From NCBI GenBank assembly GCA_013349825.1, contig DUYW01000004.1, forward strand, positions 1 through 47,256: 47,256 nucleotides of DNA, in the 5' to 3' direction. Below the pieces are notes generated by a model, which saw nothing but the letters and a program-made list of their open reading frames with translations, was not told the origin of the DNA and did no database searches. A program made the position numbers and the translations under genes. This document shows positions 43,299-47,256 of this stretch, piece after piece. Within the stretch, counting starts at the first letter, position 1. Each line of letters starts with the position of its first letter. The stretch comes from Gammaproteobacteria bacterium. Lineage in GTDB: Bacteria; Pseudomonadota; Gammaproteobacteria; GCF-002020875.

Positions 43299-45856
43299 GA
43301 ATCGTCTTCTTCCTCACCGATATCATCCGGTGAGTCACTCTCCTCAACACGTTCAATTCCCACCAGCTTTTCGCCCCTGGTGAGACGAATCAAGGTCACT
43401 CCCTGGGTATTTCGTGATTGAGTAGAGACCTCAGAAACACGGGTCCGTACCAGTACGCCGCCATCCGAGATCATCATAATCTCCTCTTCCTCATTGACCT
43501 GCACCGCACCGACAATAGCGCCGTTACGTTCAGAGGTCTGGATCGAGATCACACCCTTAGTACCACGCCCCTTGCAGGGGTACTCCTCCTGTGGTGTGCG
43601 TTTACCAAAACCATGTTCTGTTGCCGTGAGAATATGACTCTTCTCGGGAACCAATAGAGAGATGATGTACTCACCCGCTTCCAATTGCATTCCTTTCACC
43701 CCACGCGCGGTACGTCCCATCGCGCGTACTGTGGACTCATTAAAGCGTACCGCCTTACCGCCACTGGCAAAGAGCATAATATCTCGCTCACCATTGGTAA
43801 GCTCAACCCCCACCAACTCATCTTCATCTCGTAGCTCAACTGCGATAATGCCGGCTGAGCGAGGTCGGGAGAAGTCCTTCAACGGGGTCTTTTTAACAAT
43901 ACCACTCGAAGCGGCCATAAAGACATATTGATCCTCAGCATACTCCCGAACCGGCAGGAATGCGGTAATGCGCTCGTCCTCCTGCAGCGGCAGCAAATTA
44001 TTGATGGGACGACCACGCGCTGTGCGTCCCGCCTGCGGCAGTTGATAAACCTTAAGCCAGTAGAGTCGCCCACGCGTTGAGAAGCAGAGAATGGTGTCAT
44101 GGCTGTTGGCCACAATCAACCGTTCAATGAAGTCCTCATTCTTGGTTGCGGCAGCACTCTTGCCGCGACCACCACGACGTTGCGCACTGTAGTCTGCAAC
44201 TGGCTGTGCCTTGGCATACCCACCGTTAGAGAGGGTTACCACCATATCCTCTTCGTTAATCAGATCCTCCAACGAAAGATCTGCCTCACTCTGGGTAATT
44301 TCAGTTTTGCGCTCATCTCCATATTTTTCACGCATCTCCACCAACTCTTCACGAATCACCTCCATCAACCGATCCGGGTCACGCAAAATCTTCAGCAGCT
44401 CTGCAATCTTGTCGAGCAGCACTTTATACTCATCAAGAATCTTGTCCTTTTCCAGCCCTGTCAGACGGTGAAGCTTTAGATCAAGAATCGCCTGTGCCTG
44501 TACTGGCGAGAGGTGATAGAGCGCATCAACCAGGCCATAACCCGCTTCCAAATTATCGGGGCGGGTATCGGCTGCATCACCCCGGTCCAACATATCGATG
44601 ACGATGCCCGGCGGCCACCCTTGTGCCATCAGTTTTGTCTTCGCTTCGGCAGGGTTTGCTGAAGACTTGATCAACGCAATAATCGGATCAATATTGGTCA
44701 GTGCAATCGCCAACCCTTCCAATACATGGGCGCGCTCACGCGCCTTGCGTAGTTCAAAAATGGTACGTCGGGTCACCACCTCACGACGGTGGCGAATAAA
44801 GACCTCCAGAGCCTGCTTCAGATTCAATAGCTGTGGTTGACCATCTACCAGCGCCACCATGTTGATACCAAACACATTCTGCATCGCGGTCTGCTTAAAG
44901 AGGTTGTTACGCACCACTTCAGCCACTTCACCGCGCTTAAGCTCGATCACCATGCGCATACCATCCTTATCGGATTCATCACGCAATGCAGAGATACCAG
45001 TCATCTTCTTCTCGCGCACCAACTCACCGATACGCTCTAACAACCTTGCTTTATTGACCTGGAAAGGGAGTTCATCCACGACCAAAGTCTGCTTCTTGCC
45101 CTCCTCCCCCTCAACATGGGTACGGGCACGCAGATAGATCCGCCCACGCCCTGTTTTATAAGCCTCATGAATACCCTTGACACCATTGATAATCGCACCG
45201 GTTGGAAAGTCCGGCCCCGGCAGATACTCCATCAGATCACTGATCTCCAGCTCAGGATTATCTACCAGCGCAATGGTGGCACTCACCACCTCCGTCAAGT
45301 TATGGGGTGGAATTTTGGTCGCCATCCCCACTGCGATCCCCTCTGAGCCATTAATCAGCAGATTCGGAAGCCGGGTCGGCATGATCGCGGGTTCATGCTC
45401 ACTCTCATCATAGTTGGGGGTGAAATTTACGGTCTCTTTATCCAGATCTGCCAACAGGTCATGTGCCATCTTGGACATGCGGATCTCGGTATAACGCATC
45501 GCAGCAGCAGAATCACCATCCACAGAACCGAAGTTACCCTGTCCATCCACCAGCATATAACGGAGTGAGAAGGGTTGAGCCATACGTACGATGGTATCGT
45601 AGACAGCCGTATCACCATGAGGGTGATATTTACCAATTACATCACCGACAATACGGGCCGATTTCTTGTAGGCTTTGTTCCAGTCATTTCCCAACTCATG
45701 CATCGCGTAGAGCACGCGGCGATGAACCGGTTTCAGCCCGTCCCTAGCATCTGGTAACGCACGCCCGACGATTACACTCATGGCATAGTCGAGGTACGAT
45801 TTCCGCATCTCCTCCTCGATATTGATCGGGAGGATTTCCTTTGCAAATTCAGTCAT
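43295..45856 (-). CDS. gyrA: DNA gyrase subunit A
   Basis: Breaks and rejoins DNA for negative supercoiling with GyrB. The 853-aa chain has the winged-helix/tower region with catalytic Y122 in [10 protein letters not shown] and the quinolone-resistance region [14 protein letters not shown]. The beta-propeller C-terminal domain carries the GyrA box QRRGGRG and ends in an acidic tail. Position 83 is threonine (serine in E. coli), as in wild-type Pseudomonas, and D87 is kept. This is read as natural variation, not acquired resistance. It lies 107 bases after mtnA. Confidence 0.98.
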   Translation of the reverse strand: MTEFAKEILPINIEEEMRKSYLDYAMSVIVGRALPDARDGLKPVHRRVLYAMHELGNDWNKAYKKSARIVGDVIGKYHPHGDTAVYDTIVRMAQPFSLRYMLVDGQGNFGSVDGDSAAAMRYTEIRMSKMAHDLLADLDKETVNFTPNYDESEHEPAIMPTRLPNLLINGSEGIAVGMATKIPPHNLTEVVSATIALVDNPELEISDLMEYLPGPDFPTGAIINGVKGIHEAYKTGRGRIYLRARTHVEGEEGKKQTLVVDELPFQVNKARLLERIGELVREKKMTGISALRDESDKDGMRMVIELKRGEVAEVVRNNLFKQTAMQNVFGINMVALVDGQPQLLNLKQALEVFIRHRREVVTRRTIFELRKARERAHVLEGLAIALTNIDPIIALIKSSANPAEAKTKLMAQGWPPGIVIDMLDRGDAADTRPDNLEAGYGLVDALYHLSPVQAQAILDLKLHRLTGLEKDKILDEYKVLLDKIAELLKILRDPDRLMEVIREELVEMREKYGDERKTEITQSEADLSLEDLINEEDMVVTLSNGGYAKAQPVADYSAQRRGGRGKSAAATKNEDFIERLIVANSHDTILCFSTRGRLYWLKVYQLPQAGRTARGRPINNLLPLQEDERITAFLPVREYAEDQYVFMAASSGIVKKTPLKDFSRPRSAGIIAVELRDEDELVGVELTNGERDIMLFASGGKAVRFNESTVRAMGRTARGVKGMQLEAGEYIISLLVPEKSHILTATEHGFGKRTPQEEYPCKGRGTKGVISIQTSERNGAIVGAVQVNEEEEIMMISDGGVLVRTRVSEVSTQSRNTQGVTLIRLTRGEKLVGIERVEESDSPDDIGEEEDDS

Positions 45857-45963
45857 TAATATTGTTATTCACGATTGTAGGCCAAACCCAATTCCAGCCC
45901 CAAATAAAGCGGCGATTATAGCAGGAAAACAGATAGAAATGTCGTCTCTGTCACGCCCAACGG

Positions 45964-47025
45964 TTACGTCTCAAACAGTGCCGCGATCTTCTCCCGGTTC
46001 GGTTTTTCAACCACCCCTTTCTCAGTCACAATTACATCAACCAGCTCTGCCGGTGTCACATCAAACACCGGATTCCATCCACTTGCATCCTGAGCCGCAA
46101 TACGCCCCCCCTCAAGACAGGCAAACAGCTCCTGAGACTCTCTCACCTCAATCGGGATCTGGTCACCATGAGGAACTGCGCGATCAATGGTAGAGGTCGG
46201 TGCCACCACCATAAATTTTACCCCATGATAGCGTGCAGCAATGGCCGCCGCATAGGTACCAATCTTGTTGGCCACATCCCCATTGGCTGCAATACGGTCC
46301 GACCCCACCACAACCCACTGCACTTTTTTCTGCTTCATCAGCCAGGACGAGGCACCATCCGCCAGCAGTGAAACAGGAATCTGATCCCGAATCAGCTCCC
46401 ATGCAGTCAGCCGTGCCCCCTGCAGCCAGGGGCGTGTCTCATCTGCATACACCGCAGAGAGCCTCTTCTCTTCCCAGGCGGCACGAATTACACCTAATGC
46501 CGTTCCATAACCACCCGTCGCCAATGCCCCCGCATTACAGTGCGTCAACACACCGCTACCAGACTCAATATAGGCCGCCCCCAACCGCCCCATGGTTTTA
46601 CAGGCATCGATATCCTCCTGATGAATCTGCTCAGCTTCACGTTGCAGACGCTCAAGCAGACCCTCTTCACCACCATCCAACAGTAGACGCATCCGCTCAA
46701 TAGCCCAATGGAGGTTGATCGCTGTGGGGCGCGCCTGACTCAACTCATCCAAATCATCTTCCAACGCTGAACGCCATGCCACACAAGCCGGGGCAGCTGC
46801 ATCCACTCCCAGGCGATTGCGTGCCGCCAGCACTACTCCATAGGCGGCCGTAATTCCAATTGCAGGCGCTCCTCGCACCACCATACTGCGAATGGCATCT
46901 GCCGCCCCCTCCACATCCTGAATCGTGAGGTAGATCTCCTCTTGCGGCAACAACCGCTGATCCAGCAAAATCAACTGCTCTCCATCCCACTGAATCGCAG
47001 GAGACTCTTTACGGTCCATCATCAT
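45964..47025 (-). CDS. mtnA: Methylthioribose-1-phosphate isomerase
   Basis: Isomerises 5-methylthioribose 1-phosphate to the ribulose form in methionine salvage. The 353-aa product is an eIF2B-like fold with VRGAPAIGITAAYG, the catalytic cysteine in THCNAGALATGGYGTALG and the catalytic aspartate in GSDRIAANGDVANKIGTY. Three ATG codons lie in a row at the start (47025, 47022, 47019); GAGGA about nine bases upstream suits the first. It is upstream of gyrA on the same strand; the upstream region holds copies of the CCTAGG repeat. Confidence 0.95.
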   Translation of the reverse strand: MMMDRKESPAIQWDGEQLILLDQRLLPQEEIYLTIQDVEGAADAIRSMVVRGAPAIGITAAYGVVLAARNRLGVDAAAPACVAWRSALEDDLDELSQARPTAINLHWAIERMRLLLDGGEEGLLERLQREAEQIHQEDIDACKTMGRLGAAYIESGSGVLTHCNAGALATGGYGTALGVIRAAWEEKRLSAVYADETRPWLQGARLTAWELIRDQIPVSLLADGASSWLMKQKKVQWVVVGSDRIAANGDVANKIGTYAAAIAARYHGVKFMVVAPTSTIDRAVPHGDQIPIEVRESQELFACLEGGRIAAQDASGWNPVFDVTPAELVDVIVTEKGVVEKPNREKIAALFET

Positions 47026-47063
47026 GACTCTATATCCTCACTTGTTTTTTTATGATCACTGAG

Positions 47064-47101
47064 AGTTTGCCCGAGAATAGAGAATCTACTGAGGACAAAC
47101 A
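47064..47101 (+). repeat. Collapsed copy of the CCTAGG repeat (both ends, no interior)
   Basis: A left end (GTTTGCCCGAGAATAGAGA) is joined after a few bases to a right-end-like GGACAAAC next to CCTAGG. The interior is missing. It abuts the full copy starting at 47102, the same tandem arrangement as at 41808-41842. Confidence 0.65.
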
Positions 47102-47256
47102 CCTAGGAGCTTGTACGAGAATAGAGAGCCTGCTGCGGAAAAGCTGAATTTGGCCATATTTTTCCATCCTTTTCGTTAAATAGTGGAACTATTCGCCTCA
47201 AATGATGACAAAATCTATCTCAAATCAGCTTCCCCTCGTTACGACTTCTATTCTCG
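47102..47256 (+). repeat. Second copy of the 170-bp CCTAGG element, cut by the window end
   Basis: It aligns with 41837-41992 with about seven substitutions and one single-base deletion (roughly 95% identity). The final 14 or so bases, including the right CCTAGG, would lie beyond the window. It sits upstream of mtnA in the same orientation as copy 1. Confidence 0.8.

Noticed and set aside
45610-45616. Threonine at GyrA position 83 as acquired quinolone resistance
   Set aside because: Threonine at this position is the wild-type residue in several gammaproteobacteria, and the neighbouring residues including D87 are unchanged.

Overview
The window reads as a chromosomal segment of a gammaproteobacterium of moderate GC content with respiratory metabolism. 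Evidence for this is a complete cbb3-type cytochrome oxidase locus (ccoNOQP plus ccoGHIS), periplasmic c-type cytochromes, a ubiquinone-type FAD hydroxylase, LapA/LapB, CnoX, and the serC-serA-pheA-hisC-tyrA-aroA-cmk-rpsA-ihfB order typical of Gammaproteobacteria. A micro-aerobic, possibly sulfur-oxidising lifestyle would fit the cbb3 oxidase and the cytochrome c/DUF302 pair, but no diagnostic sulfur gene is present. I see no rRNA, tRNA, CRISPR array, phage gene or transposase gene.

Layout. 1-2.7 kb: a Bcp/PrxQ peroxiredoxin, a PsiE-family membrane protein, and a dihaem cytochrome c with a DUF302 protein, closed by a strong terminator. 2.7-11.6 kb, minus strand: the cbb3 locus. Structural genes ccoN-O-Q-P come first, followed by an unannotated 45-codon membrane microprotein, a terminator, then ccoG-H-I-S and a small membrane protein. 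11.9-17.0 kb: exonuclease I, a TauD/TfdA-type oxygenase, a secreted metallo-beta-lactamase-fold hydrolase, pterin carbinolamine dehydratase, a YkgJ-type cysteine-cluster protein and CnoX/YbbN. 17.0-28.5 kb: a signalling block with a 1058-aa hybrid histidine kinase, a Ubi-type hydroxylase with a YhcC-like radical SAM protein, a large NIT-HAMP-MCP-CZB chemoreceptor, and a two-gene regulatory unit. That unit pairs a response regulator carrying an N-terminal XRE helix-turn-helix with a soluble kinase whose receiver is degenerate. Two perfect copies of a palindromic operator lie directly upstream. 28.6-32.7 kb: a methyltransferase, purB-pyrF, lapB. 32.7-47.0 kb, minus strand: mtnA, gyrA, serC, serA, pheA, hisC, tyrA, aroA, cmk, rpsA, ihfB, lapA, lapB. 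This stretch joins serine and aromatic amino-acid synthesis to core replication and translation genes.

The most unusual items are three. First, a non-coding 170-bp palindromic element with CCTAGG ends (MITE-like). One full copy supplies the serC stop codon, a second runs off the end of the window, and end fragments lie beside both copies and upstream of ccoG. Second, the XRE-receiver regulator, its kinase and their paired operators. Third, the small membrane protein between ccoP and the cco maturation genes. The rest is mostly ordinary conserved chromosome.
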